A stretch of 34,072 nt of DNA from contig DAIDGW010000131.1 in assembly GCA_027452245.1 (NCBI GenBank), forward strand, positions 1 to 34,072. Direction: 5' to 3'. The stretch is from Acidobacteriaceae bacterium. Lineage in GTDB: Bacteria; Acidobacteriota; Terriglobia; Terriglobales; Acidobacteriaceae. Of this stretch, positions 1-7,970 are shown one piece after another; the first letter of the stretch is position 1; every line of letters starts with the position of its first letter. Under the pieces are notes generated by a model. It searched no databases. It was not told where the DNA came from and saw only the letters and a list, made by a program, of their open reading frames with translations. A program made the position numbers and the translations under genes.

Positions 1-1091
1 TCTGCACCCGAAAATCCCGGAGTCCCCCGCGCCAGCACCGAAAGGTCTACATCCTCGGCAAGAGGAATCTTCCGGGTATGCACCCGCAGAATCTCTTCCC
101 GTCCTCGCACATCCGGACGGCTTACTACCACCCGTCGGTCAAACCGACCCGGCCGCAGCAGCGCCGGATCCAGCACATCCGGACGGTTCGTCGCCGCCAT
201 CAGGATGACGCCTTCGTTCGACTCGAAGCCGTCCATTTCCACCAGCAACTGGTTCAGAGTCTGCTCGCGCTCGTCGTGTCCGCCACCCAGTCCAGCCCCG
301 CGGTGGCGTCCGACTGCGTCGATCTCGTCAATAAAGATGATGCAGGGAGCATTCTTCTTTCCCTGTTCGAACAGATCGCGCACCCGGCTCGCGCCGACGC
401 CCACGAACATTTCCACGAAATCCGACCCCGAAATCGAGAAAAACGGCACGTTGGCTTCACCCGCAACTGCCCGCGCCAGCAACGTCTTACCGGTTCCCGG
501 AGGTCCCACCAGCAGCACGCCCTTCGGAATGCGCCCACCGAGTTTCTGGAACTTCTGCGCCTCGCGCAGGAACTCGATGATCTCGCGCAACTCCTCCTTG
601 GCCTCGTCTACCCCGGCAACGTCCTTAAATGTCACCTTCTTCTGTTGCATTGAGAGCAGCCGCGCCCGGCTCTTCCCGAACGAAAGTGCTTTGTTTCCAC
701 CAGTTTGCATCTGCCGGATCATGAAAAACCAGAGCGCGCCCAGCAGAATCAGCGGAGCCCATGTCCCCAGCAGCTGCAGTCCCCAGCTCCCGCTATTCAC
801 ATCGCGGAACGTAATGTTGACGCCCTTGTCGCGCAGCGTCTTGATCATCTCGGGATAATTGGAAGGCGCTGTGGAGTGGAATGCCGTCCCATCGGTCAGC
901 TTGCCCTTGACCTGCATCCCGTCGACCACTACGTCGCGGACGTGTCCCTGGTCCGCATCGTTCATGAACTCGGTGAAGTTGATCTCTTTATCTTTTTGTC
1001 CGCTCCGGCCAGCCTGGATCACCTGCCACAGCAGGAGGGCTGACAGCCCGATCACCAGCCAGAAAACTACGGTCTTTAAAGTTGAATTCAC
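1..1091 (-). CDS. ftsH: ATP-dependent zinc metalloprotease FtsH (N-terminal part, cut by the window edge)
   Basis: Membrane-anchored AAA+ protease that extracts and degrades membrane and short-lived cytosolic proteins. About 363 residues are inside the window. A first membrane helix lies near residues 7-25, then a short periplasmic domain, then a second helix near 105-125. The AAA module has Walker A GPPGTGKT (about residue 195), Walker B IIFIDEID and the second region of homology with RPGRFDRRV. The HExxH zinc-protease domain must lie beyond position 1. The start is GTG at 1089-1091, chosen because AGGAG sits at a normal distance upstream and the first helix follows at once. In many bacteria ftsH follows tilS and hpt; here those genes are about 16 kb away on the other strand. 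The family call is certain; the C-terminus is not visible. Confidence 0.97.
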   Translation of the reverse strand, partial: MNSTLKTVVFWLVIGLSALLLWQVIQAGRSGQKDKEINFTEFMNDADQGHVRDVVVDGMQVKGKLTDGTAFHSTAPSNYPEMIKTLRDKGVNITFRDVNSGSWGLQLLGTWAPLILLGALWFFMIRQMQTGGNKALSFGKSRARLLSMQQKKVTFKDVAGVDEAKEELREIIEFLREAQKFQKLGGRIPKGVLLVGPPGTGKTLLARAVAGEANVPFFSISGSDFVEMFVGVGASRVRDLFEQGKKNAPCIIFIDEIDAVGRHRGAGLGGGHDEREQTLNQLLVEMDGFESNEGVILMAATNRPDVLDPALLRPGRFDRRVVVSRPDVRGREEILRVHTRKIPLAEDVDLSVLARGTPGFSGA

Positions 1092-1212
1092 CAAGAACTC
1101 CTAATGTTTATCGCAGGGGTGAGTACACCAATCCCCTCAACAGGTAATTAGATGCCATGCAAGGAATTTGGATGGCAAATTTACCCTGATGACATATTCT
1201 ACCCGTTCTCTG

Positions 1213-1274
1213 GAAAAAATGAACCCGCTCCGAAGTGACCGAAGTGGGGCGCCTCGGAGGCTCGACTTCGGAGC
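1213..1274 (-). terminator. Terminator-like hairpin with T-tract, minus strand
   Basis: GCTCCGAAGT and ACTTCGGAGC form a perfect 10-bp stem (1265-1274 with 1227-1236). Read on the minus strand it is followed, after seven bases, by six T (1219-1214). The tract is a little far from the stem for a classic intrinsic terminator. It would end transcripts from the HAF-repeat gene before they reach ftsH. Confidence 0.4.
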
Positions 1275-1373
1275 CCTTCTTCTCACCGGTTTTTCCGCAA
1301 CTCGCTTGGACGGGGTTTGCCTCAGGGACGACTTCCTGATAGGCGGGGCCGGATCTCTCCTGTGTCGTCGTTC

Positions 1374-1413
1374 CCGGCAAGCCGAGGTGAAATCTCTCAC
1401 CCCGGCTTGTCGG
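1374..1413. repeat. Long hairpin with 17-bp arms and 6-base loop
   Basis: Arms 1374-1390 and 1397-1413 pair at 15 of 17 positions plus one G-U on the plus strand, around the loop AATCTC. No T-tract follows on either strand, so it is not an obvious terminator. It may be a dispersed acidobacterial intergenic repeat or part of a structured RNA. Confidence 0.6.
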
Positions 1414-1448
1414 ACCCAAAAAGTACGCTTACGCTGCGATGGGGAGGG

Positions 1449-2741
1449 TCACTTGCCTTCGCTGGATTCGAAAACGAGACGGCTGAAACCTGTCAGGTGA
1501 GGCCGGAAGCTTGGCGGAACACTGACGGGATTCGCGCTGCTCGCCTGTGCGTCGTTGGATGTTCCGTAGGCCGGAACTGCGAGAAAGCCGACCTGCTGGC
1601 CATTGCCATCGACCGCCGTACCCACAATCTCGCCCGAGTCGTTGATGCCTTGCGCGAGCAGGAGATAGAGAGATGAGTTGCCAATGACCATGGAATTCAG
1701 ATCCCTGATGTTGCCGTTCTGGTACAGGAACGCTCTTTCGCCCATCGGCCCTCCATTGGAAACGCCGACAACTTGTCCCTGGTTGTTGATGTCATAGGCG
1801 GCGCTGGTCTGGTCGCCATCGAGGCTGGGAAGTTTTTCCATGCGTCCGCTTTGCTTTGTCCACAGGAAAGCACTCGGCGCGAGAGGAGCGTTCTGGTCCC
1901 CGCTGGTGTTGGCGAAACCGATGATTTCACCGCGGTTGTTGATTGCCGTGGGCGTGTTCCACGCGTGCCCGCCGATGTTACCGAGATTAACGGCCTCACC
2001 GTTCTCCCACAATAAGGCGTGCTCTGCGCTGGCCCCGCCCACAGCATTGGAGCAGAGTCCGGAGATACCCGCGACTTCGCCGGAGTCGTTGATCGCGGTT
2101 GCGGCGGAATCAGGGTCTCCGCCATACGGGGGGAGTTGCGTCATCTGGTCCAGCTTGGGACCCCAGATTACCGCCTCAAATTGCAGAACCTGGGTCGGCG
2201 CGTTGCAGGTTCGGTCGTGAACACCATCTTCAGCCCATCCCACGATCTGGCCGAGATTGTTCAGGCCGGCAGCGTAGCTGTCGTACCCCCCGGGCAATGG
2301 CGGCAAGGGCTTCATCACCCCATCTCGCCAGGCGAATCCTACGCAGATGTCGCCGGTAGGGGTCGTCGAGGGAAAAAACGCAAAGCAACTCCACGGCTCT
2401 TTATAAGGATCCGCCTTGGATACCTCGGAGATGCCGACAACTTCTCCCTGATCATTGTGATTCGGCCAGGAAATGTTGCTGTTCGGACCGCCCAGAGTTC
2501 CGAGATCGAGCGGCGCCCCAACCCAGAGTTCCGCATTCACGACGTTGTTGCCCGAAAGATTGGCTCCGCCGGAGATCCAACCGACATCATTAATTCCGAC
2601 CGGTTCGGGATTGCCTCCGGAAGGAGCACCCAGATTGAAGACGTAGTATTTGAGCGGCTGGCTCGGAGATTGCGCCTGCAGTCCGCAGGCAAAGGTAATG
2701 ATTGCAGTCAACGCGAGGGCGAGGAAATTTCGGGATGTCAT
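1449..2741 (-). CDS. Secreted HAF-repeat protein, function unknown
   Basis: Predicted exported protein of 430 residues. A signal peptide runs from Met1 to about residue 23 (cleavage near LQAQS). The body is made of repeated units of roughly 50-60 residues with the pattern W/L-x-N-L-G then A-x-x-I-N-x-x-G-x-I/V-V-G, for example AINNRGEIIGFAN, DINNQGQVVGVSN and GINDSGEIVGTA. This is the signature of the HAF family of extracellular repeats, which probably fold as a beta-propeller; no enzymatic role is known to me. The frame stays open to 2918, but ATG at 2741 is preferred: AGGAGTC lies just upstream and the signal peptide starts there. It is divergent from the Ada/AlkA gene, with about 260 bases between them. 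Confidence 0.85.
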   Translation of the reverse strand: MTSRNFLALALTAIITFACGLQAQSPSQPLKYYVFNLGAPSGGNPEPVGINDVGWISGGANLSGNNVVNAELWVGAPLDLGTLGGPNSNISWPNHNDQGEVVGISEVSKADPYKEPWSCFAFFPSTTPTGDICVGFAWRDGVMKPLPPLPGGYDSYAAGLNNLGQIVGWAEDGVHDRTCNAPTQVLQFEAVIWGPKLDQMTQLPPYGGDPDSAATAINDSGEVAGISGLCSNAVGGASAEHALLWENGEAVNLGNIGGHAWNTPTAINNRGEIIGFANTSGDQNAPLAPSAFLWTKQSGRMEKLPSLDGDQTSAAYDINNQGQVVGVSNGGPMGERAFLYQNGNIRDLNSMVIGNSSLYLLLAQGINDSGEIVGTAVDGNGQQVGFLAVPAYGTSNDAQASSANPVSVPPSFRPHLTGFSRLVFESSEGK

Positions 2742-3002
2742 AAGACTCCTTTGCGTCTTTGCCACCTGAGTTTTGTGCACCGGCAGCTCTGTGCGTGCTC
2801 TGAAGTCACTTCCAGCACCGGAGCCCGAGATAGAGCCGATCCGGGCGCCAGTGAGGCTCACGATAGTTCGGTTTGCGGAACGAGGTTGGACGTTTGCGGA
2901 CTTCACTCGGCCAAACATGGAACTTTTCGGCTGTGGTTTACCCCAAGCAGGATTTCGGGGAGCGCGGTCCGAAAACGTCCAGGGTCCGGGCTGCCGGGCG
3001 CT

Positions 3003-4514
3003 ATGATGCTCACTGACACCATGGAACTGGATTGGAAAATCTGCTCCCGGGCGCGCATCTCACGCGATCCGCGATTCGACGGCAAGTTCTTCATTGGCGT
3101 CCGCGGCAGCGGAGTCTATTGCCGCCCGATCTGTCCGGCTCCCAATGCCAAAGAGAAAAATGTTCGTTACTTTCCAACGGCTGCGGCGGCCGCAGAAGCG
3201 GGTTTCCGGCCTTGCCTGCGTTGCCGTCCGGAGTGCTCCCCCGGAACTCCGGCATGGATTGGAACACCCAACACGGTTTCCCGGGCGCTGCGCCTGATCG
3301 GCGAAAACGGCCTCGATGGCGGCGTGGAAACTCTGGCGCAACAACTCGGCGTGGGCTCCCGGCATTTGCGGCGCTTGTTTGTTCGGCATCTGGGTGCCAC
3401 GCCCATCGCAGTAGCGCAGACCCGGCGATTGCACTTTGCCAAGAAGCTGATCGACGAAACGACGCTCTCCATGCAAGAGGTGGCGATCGCATCGGGCTTC
3501 GGGTGCGTGCGGCGATTCAATGCCGCAATTCAGAGGACCTACAAGCGCACCCCCAGTGCGATTCGGCAACTGTCGCGGCAAACCGGTTCGCTGCCGGAGA
3601 ATCACTATTTTTTCCGCCTGCGCTACCGGCCTCCATATGACTGGAACGGCCTATTGCAGTTTTTGCAGCCGCGCGCGACGCCGGGAGTGGAGCAGGTATC
3701 AGACGGTGTCTATCGGCGTACCATCGCATACCGCGGCGGGTCCGGATTCTTTGAAGTGTCCCAGGACCCCGATGGTCATGGGCTCAGCGTCAAGGTACAG
3801 TTCGGAGATCCGAAGGCGCTGTTTTTCATCATCGAGCGGATTCGAACCATGTTCGATCTCAATGCGGACTCGACAACCATCGCGAAGATGTTGATGGTGG
3901 ATCCATTTCTCGCCTCAAACGTGAAGGCAAATCCGGGATTGCGCGTGCCCGGATGCTGGAACGGTTTTGAAATGGGAGTACGTGCGATCCTGGGACAGCA
4001 AGTTACGGTCGCCGGCGCAACCACGCTTGCGGGCCGGCTGGCCGCGCGCTTCGGCACCACATTTCCTGGGGCAAACGGATTGACGCATCTTTTTCCGGAG
4101 CCCGCGGCGCTGGCGGAAGCGGATGTCGCGAGTGTCGGATTGCCGCGGCTGCGCGCGCGGACCATTCAGGATTTCGCGCGCTCCGTGGCGAAGAACGAAA
4201 TCAGCTTCGAAGGAGTGATCGACTCGGCGGCGTTCCTGCAGCGACTGTGCAGGATTCGTGGCCTCGGCAAGTGGACCGCACAATATATCGCAATGCGCAC
4301 ATTAGGAGATCCCGATGCCTTTCCCTCTGGAGATTTGGGGCTGCGGCGGGAATTGAATTTGAGCACCGATCGTGAATTGGAGCAGCGAGCGGAGTTGTGG
4401 CGCCCCTGGCGGGCTTATGCAGCGATGTACGTTTGGACCGGCGCCGGACAGCGAAAAACAAAGCGGTCCCCTGTGCAGAAGAGAAAACCGATCGTCATGG
4501 ATCTGGCGTCGTGA
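3003..4514 (+). CDS. Ada/AlkA fusion: methyl-responsive regulator with 3-methyladenine DNA glycosylase
   Basis: Bifunctional alkylation-repair protein of about 503 residues. The N-terminal Ada zinc domain keeps all four cysteines (C40, C44, C71, C74; YCRPIC and CLRCRPE), with C40 matching the phosphotriester methyl acceptor C38 of E. coli Ada. An AraC-type helix-turn-helix follows (about residues 95-180), then an AlkA N-terminal domain (about 200-290) and an HhH-GPD glycosylase domain (RIRGLGKWTAQYIAMRTLGD) with catalytic Asp444 in DAFPSGDLG. The O6-methylguanine transferase domain of E. coli Ada is absent. By family knowledge it would excise 3-methyladenine and, once methylated on C40, activate repair genes including perhaps its own. 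ATGs at 3003, 3006 and 3021 are all possible, with no clear ribosome site; many homologues begin at the MELDW equivalent (3021). The open frame reaching back to 2019 is antisense to the HAF gene and is not coding. Confidence 0.93.
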   Translation: MMLTDTMELDWKICSRARISRDPRFDGKFFIGVRGSGVYCRPICPAPNAKEKNVRYFPTAAAAAEAGFRPCLRCRPECSPGTPAWIGTPNTVSRALRLIGENGLDGGVETLAQQLGVGSRHLRRLFVRHLGATPIAVAQTRRLHFAKKLIDETTLSMQEVAIASGFGCVRRFNAAIQRTYKRTPSAIRQLSRQTGSLPENHYFFRLRYRPPYDWNGLLQFLQPRATPGVEQVSDGVYRRTIAYRGGSGFFEVSQDPDGHGLSVKVQFGDPKALFFIIERIRTMFDLNADSTTIAKMLMVDPFLASNVKANPGLRVPGCWNGFEMGVRAILGQQVTVAGATTLAGRLAARFGTTFPGANGLTHLFPEPAALAEADVASVGLPRLRARTIQDFARSVAKNEISFEGVIDSAAFLQRLCRIRGLGKWTAQYIAMRTLGDPDAFPSGDLGLRRELNLSTDRELEQRAELWRPWRAYAAMYVWTGAGQRKTKRSPVQKRKPIVMDLAS

Positions 4515-4542
4515 GGAATGAGGAATGACTCGGTCGCTCGCG

Positions 4543-5442
4543 TCAGGCTCGCAGCAGCGGGCGCGTGAGGCAAGTCGGGCCGCCGCCGCCGTTGATGCAG
4601 AGCTCCGAGCCGGGGAAGGTGCGGACGTCGAATCCGGCGCCGCGCAAGCGCTCGTTGGTGCCGCGGTTCTCTTCGATGGCCAGCAGGCGGTTGTTGCCGA
4701 GCGCGAGAACATTGCATGCCAGTGTATCGCGCTCCGAAGGGTCAATTTCGATCATGCGGAAATTGCGCGACCGGAGCAGTTCCACCGTTTCTACGGCAAG
4801 CCACGGAAGATCGACGATCGCGGTTCTCTCGTCGAGCAGGCTGATCAGCGACATCAGATGCAGGCAGACGTCCGGTCCAGCGCCGTGCGGTAGCGGAACA
4901 GAGACGACTTCGATGCCGTGGAGTGACAGCAGCTTTTCAATCTGCTCGATTCCGCTGGAGTTGGTCCGATAGCTGCGTCCGATCAGCAGCATCTTGTCGT
5001 CCAGCCATAGGATGTCTCCCGCTTCGGCGCTGCCCGGAGCAGAGATCTCCCCGAGAATCGGAATTTCCGCCGACCGGCAGAATCGCCCGTGCTGCGCCGC
5101 TTCGGCTTGTCGATTGATTTTGCCCGGCCGGAGCAGGATCAGTCCGAAGTCGGTGGCGAGAGAGGAATCGTGGGCGTAGACCGCGTCGAGTGACAAGTCC
5201 TGCGAGGTAGGAAGTTCCAGAACTTCGGCTCCGGCTGATTTCAGTTCGCGGGTCAGAATTTCGTGCTGCTGCTGGGCGGTGTCGAAATCGGGAGCATGGT
5301 GGAATCCGAGTTCGCGCCAGCGGTTCGAGCGCTGGGGATCATCCCACCCCGCATTGCGAGGAGAGCAGACCAGCACTCGTTGCAACGTGCCGACCATGGA
5401 GTGTCCGTTGAACTGAGTGCGGTTGAGCGTCGATGTGGTCAT
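4543..5442 (-). CDS. Dimethylarginine dimethylaminohydrolase-like amidinohydrolase
   Basis: Guanidine-group-modifying enzyme of 299 residues, closest in pattern to DDAH, which hydrolyses methylated arginine to citrulline plus methylamine or dimethylamine. Visible catalytic elements are Asp92 in YAHDSS, the SAEAGD segment (140-143, the usual E-G/A-G-D), His195 in CLHLMS, and the nucleophile Cys291 in GGGGPTCLTRP close to the C-terminus. Length and motif spacing fit the soluble DDAH/arginine deiminase superfamily. Substrate is not decided by sequence: arginine deiminase or another amidinohydrolase activity is possible. No other arginine genes lie beside it. The neighbouring porin gene lies 75 bases downstream on the same strand. 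A shorter start at Met16 is possible. Confidence 0.85.
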   Translation of the reverse strand: MTTSTLNRTQFNGHSMVGTLQRVLVCSPRNAGWDDPQRSNRWRELGFHHAPDFDTAQQQHEILTRELKSAGAEVLELPTSQDLSLDAVYAHDSSLATDFGLILLRPGKINRQAEAAQHGRFCRSAEIPILGEISAPGSAEAGDILWLDDKMLLIGRSYRTNSSGIEQIEKLLSLHGIEVVSVPLPHGAGPDVCLHLMSLISLLDERTAIVDLPWLAVETVELLRSRNFRMIEIDPSERDTLACNVLALGNNRLLAIEENRGTNERLRGAGFDVRTFPGSELCINGGGGPTCLTRPLLRA

Positions 5443-5517
5443 GGTGGACTGCTAGGAATTTAATGAACCGCTGCGCCAAATGCAACGCCGGCTGGTCGCA
5501 CATTTTGGCAGTCGCGG

Positions 5518-7017
5518 TCAGAATTCGCCGTGGACGCGGAAGCCCGGTACCAGCACCGGTCCGCGGGCACGGTTATATCCCGGATCCACGATGTGCTGCA
5601 AGTCGGGGCCGACGTAGATTCCGCGCCAGATATGCAGAGTGTAGTAGGTCTCGACGATGTTCTCCCGGCCATAGTTCAAGCCCCCGTCTCCGAGAAGGAA
5701 GCCGAGTCCGCCCCGAGCAAGATAGTCCTGGTGATCTTTCTTGATGGCGTTGCTGACAAAAGCAACGCCGGCGCGGTCCTGGTTGCGATGCCACCACGCT
5801 CCGCTGGCTCCGATGCCCTCTAGAAAAGTCTGATCAACTTCTGTATAGGCGAAGGATTCAGTGCGTCCGTTGTCCCACCCGAAGCGGCCGAAGACGCCCA
5901 GATAGCGCGTGAGATTCTGCTCGAGATTGATGCCGAACCCGTATTTGGCCGTGACGTGCCAGGGATGATCGGTAATATCCGGCACCCTGTGTTCCTCGGA
6001 GGCTTTGATGTTCTGTTCGCGATAGACGCCCATATTGGCGTGATTGAGGTAGCCGAGCAGGCGCACCGTTCCGGCCTTGTGCGGGATCACGCCGCGCCGC
6101 AGTTCATACTCGACATTTTCGGCGTGTACCTGCCAGGGACGCCACACAAGGTCGATGCCGTTGGCGACTTTCGGCATGAGCGCCTCGGCAAATCGTAAGC
6201 CCCACTTCGCATCTTCAAAGTCGAAGACGGCGCCCACGGTATAGCCGCGGGTATCGGCTGCATAATCCCAGGCCCCATTGTTGTCGACCGTCCAGTTGAG
6301 GAACTGGAAGTGCGTATCCGAAGCAATGGAATTGACGTCGAAAAAATCGGGCATGCTGAATTTGCCGAAGCGAAAGTCCAGCCGGCGTCGCGGCACCTGC
6401 TCAAACAGCGAGAGGAAGTTCCGGTCATTCTCGACCGTGTCTTTACTAAAGGCAAAAATCTTGTGGATCATCCCGCGTCCAAGATAGGGCGCTTTGCTGA
6501 GCGAAGGATTGCGCACGATATCCAGATCGGAATTGCCCGCCAGGCCAAAACCCTGGCTCAGCGCCGAACCGCCGGCTTCTTCAACATCCACCAGGAACTC
6601 GAGCGAGTTGTTCATGCGGAATCCGGTGTAAAGCGTGAGCACCCGCGAAGTCGCTTTTTCGTAGTTCGGCCTGAGACTGTGCGGGCCGCTGTAAAGCGCC
6701 CGAAAGGGAGGATGCGTTTGAAAAATGAAGTTTGCCTGTCCCGAGAGCCAGAAACGCGTGCTGCCGAAGTGAGGGACCATCGTATCCACCGGCTGCAGAT
6801 CGACCATCCCGGTGGCTTCATCTGTTGGTGCTACTTGAATGTCGGCAGGTTTGCTGGACGGCGATTCCTGCGCATTGGATTGCGCTTGCGGGGATGGCGC
6901 TGCCGGCAAATTGGATTGCGCATCGGCTGGAGAAGCGCCTGTCCACGCGAGGAAATATCCCAGCACGCAGATCATGAGCTTACAGACCGAGGCGAATTTG
7001 CAGGATTGCCCTTGCAC
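5518..7017 (-). CDS. Outer-membrane carbohydrate-selective porin, OprB-like
   Basis: Predicted 499-residue outer-membrane beta-barrel. A GTG start at 7017 is preceded by GGAG at a good distance. A signal peptide ends near PADAQS (about residue 34), then there is a Pro/Ala/Ser/Gln-rich linker to about residue 75. The rest is a run of alternating polar and aromatic strands, for example GQANFIFQTHPPF, TLYTGFRMNN, FDFRFGKFSMPDFFDVN and NWTVDNNGAWDY, which resemble OprB/alginate-type sugar porins, and it ends in an aromatic residue (VHGEF), as the barrel-assembly machinery prefers. It would carry sugars or other small solutes across the outer membrane. No transporter or hydrolase lies next to it, so the substrate cannot be inferred. 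An alternative start at Met15 (6975) would give a shorter signal peptide. Confidence 0.75.
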   Translation of the reverse strand: MQGQSCKFASVCKLMICVLGYFLAWTGASPADAQSNLPAAPSPQAQSNAQESPSSKPADIQVAPTDEATGMVDLQPVDTMVPHFGSTRFWLSGQANFIFQTHPPFRALYSGPHSLRPNYEKATSRVLTLYTGFRMNNSLEFLVDVEEAGGSALSQGFGLAGNSDLDIVRNPSLSKAPYLGRGMIHKIFAFSKDTVENDRNFLSLFEQVPRRRLDFRFGKFSMPDFFDVNSIASDTHFQFLNWTVDNNGAWDYAADTRGYTVGAVFDFEDAKWGLRFAEALMPKVANGIDLVWRPWQVHAENVEYELRRGVIPHKAGTVRLLGYLNHANMGVYREQNIKASEEHRVPDITDHPWHVTAKYGFGINLEQNLTRYLGVFGRFGWDNGRTESFAYTEVDQTFLEGIGASGAWWHRNQDRAGVAFVSNAIKKDHQDYLARGGLGFLLGDGGLNYGRENIVETYYTLHIWRGIYVGPDLQHIVDPGYNRARGPVLVPGFRVHGEF

Positions 7018-7285
7018 GCAAATACTCCAGACTACAAGCGAACGATGAACAGATCATGACAGCAGGACCGGAGCAGGCTGCTGCATTCCTTGCGTTCATT
7101 CAACGAAACGTTTGATTTCAATTCCGCGAGTTCTGAAAGATTTTCGAGGAGAAGAGGCAGGGGTGAGGCGATAGAGCAAAGAGGCTATCGGGTCACATCC
7201 GCCGCTTCTACACCGGAGGGGTGCTGCATGTGGCCAGCATGTCCCCGTTCAGCAGCTTGTTCAGAAAATCGTTCCCTGGGTCAGA

Positions 7286-7291
7286 TATAAT
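7286..7291 (+). promoter_or_regulatory. Consensus -10 box of the CsoR-family gene
   Basis: TATAAT overlaps the left edge of the operator. The best -35-like hexamer, TTGTTC at 7257-7262, is 23 bases away, much longer than the usual 17, so the upstream box is uncertain. Confidence 0.55.
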
Positions 7292-7306
7292 ACCCCCCTA
7301 GGGTAT
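7290..7306 (+). promoter_or_regulatory. CsoR-type operator
   Basis: ATACCCCCCTAGGGTAT is a pseudo-palindrome. Its reverse complement is nearly the same as the CsoR operator recalled for Bacillus subtilis copZA (ATACCCTACGGGGGTAT). It sits directly on the -10 region and about 50 bases before the gene, which fits autorepression. Confidence 0.75.
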
Positions 7307-7313
7307 AGTCAAG

Positions 7314-7358
7314 ATGAAAATGGCTGCTGCAGAAAAATATTTCGGGGTGAAGATATGA
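7314..7358 (+). CDS. Possible 14-codon leader ORF overlapping the CsoR-family start
   Basis: ATG at 7314 opens a 14-residue frame (MKMAAAEKYFGVKI) that stops with TGA at 7356-7358. The stop shares four bases, ATGA, with the start of the repressor gene, which is the classic geometry for translational coupling. There is no clear ribosome site before it, and the repressor has its own (GGGGTGAAG), so translation of the leader is uncertain. Confidence 0.3.
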   Translation: MKMAAAEKYFGVKI

Positions 7359-7642
7359 GACTCAAACTTCCGGAACTCACGCGCGAGAAGCAGAAACTGG
7401 TCTCGCGCATCAAAAGGCTGCGCGGGCAGATGGATGCTGTGGAGCGCTCACTGGCGGAAGGCGATGAATGCGCCGACATTCTGATGCTCCTCGCGGCCAT
7501 TCGCGGCGGTGTCAACAGCCTGATGGCGGAATTCCTGGAAGACCACATCCGGCTGCACATGATGCATCCCAGCCACCGCACCGAATCTCCCGAGGAGCTG
7601 ACCGAAGACCTGATCAGTCTGGTGCGCGCCTATTTGAAATAG
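7355..7642 (+). CDS. CsoR/RcnR/FrmR-family metal- or formaldehyde-sensing repressor
   Basis: Small all-helical DNA-binding repressor of 95 residues, full length for the family, which works as a tetramer and leaves DNA when it binds its ligand. The family core is clear: SRIKRLRGQMDAVER, then DECADILMLLAAIRGGVN and LMAEFLEDHIRLHM. The sensor positions are Cys39, His64 and His68, matching Cys35, His60 and His64 of RcnR (Ni/Co); FrmR (formaldehyde) shares the Cys and first His. CsoR proper has Cys at the last position, so Cu(I) sensing is less likely from these residues, although the operator resembles CsoR sites. GGGGTGAAG before the ATG is a good ribosome site. No metal exporter or formaldehyde dehydrogenase is adjacent; hemL follows 328 bases later. 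Confidence 0.88.
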   Translation: MRLKLPELTREKQKLVSRIKRLRGQMDAVERSLAEGDECADILMLLAAIRGGVNSLMAEFLEDHIRLHMMHPSHRTESPEELTEDLISLVRAYLK

Positions 7643-7970
7643 CCTCACGAATGGCCGCCCAGCCGCCCGGGGAACCGCTCTTACCAAAAAATATGGACAG
7701 CCCGGAGCCCCCGAGGCTGTCCTTAAACCCTCCCGGTTAGAAGGGCAACTTGATGACCTCAGGTTACCGAGGCAATGTTGCAAACTCATGGCAGAACGAT
7801 GAATATCCGGTAAATTTGAAGGCGCTGGTATAGTAAGCGGTTACCGTCTGTCGAGCTTCCTGGGACCGGGCGTCATGAGCCGCGCAACGATGATCCGCTG
7901 CGGCCGGAGAGATACGAGTGGAGGAGCGCCACTTCCCGTGATCCGGAGGAATTTTTCAAGGGAGAGCCTC
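7643..7970. other. Intergenic region before hemL
   Basis: This 328-base gap contains a hairpin at 7695-7722 that may end the repressor transcript, and the unmapped hemL promoter. Two copies of GGTTACCG (7762-7769 and 7839-7846) are the only other repeat I see. The frame of hemL stays open back to 7875, but that stretch does not resemble HemL. Confidence 0.45.
7695..7722 (+). terminator. Hairpin after the CsoR-family gene
   Basis: GGACAGCC and GGCTGTCC form a perfect 8-bp stem with a 12-base loop. Only a short, weak T-containing tail (TTAAACC) follows, so termination may be partial. Confidence 0.45.

Larger units (their letters stand above)
1092..1448. other. Intergenic stretch with two strong inverted repeats, no credible gene
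   Basis: This 357-base gap separates the start of ftsH from the 3' end of the HAF-repeat gene; both are on the minus strand. The open frames here have no family resemblance and no convincing ribosome site. The gap holds a perfect 10-bp inverted repeat (1227-1236 / 1265-1274) and a 17-bp-arm hairpin (1374-1413), described separately. The ftsH promoter should lie between about 1100 and 1210, but I cannot place its boxes with confidence. Confidence 0.6.
7018..7354. other. Divergent intergenic region between porin and CsoR-family gene
   Basis: This 337-base gap carries the csoR-family promoter, operator and a possible 14-codon leader ORF at its right end (listed separately). A 66-codon plus-strand frame at 7090-7290 has no recognisable features and runs into the promoter, so I leave it out. 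Nothing else is supported between 7018 and 7250. Confidence 0.5.

Noticed and set aside
205-858. 217-codon plus-strand frame
   Set aside because: Antisense to the conserved AAA domain of ftsH; Ser/Pro/Arg-rich shadow translation.
1108-1419. 103-codon minus-strand frame between the HAF gene and ftsH
   Set aside because: Spans both inverted repeats and reads as structured non-coding DNA.
2019-3002. Long plus-strand open frame in front of the Ada/AlkA gene
   Set aside because: It is in frame with the fusion protein but antisense to the HAF-repeat gene over most of its length, has no family resemblance, and lies before the Ada domain start.
6310-7059. 249-codon plus-strand frame
   Set aside because: Antisense to the porin gene, no recognisable domain.
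7090-7290. 66-codon plus-strand frame before the CsoR-family gene
   Set aside because: Runs into the promoter and operator; no ribosome site or family resemblance.
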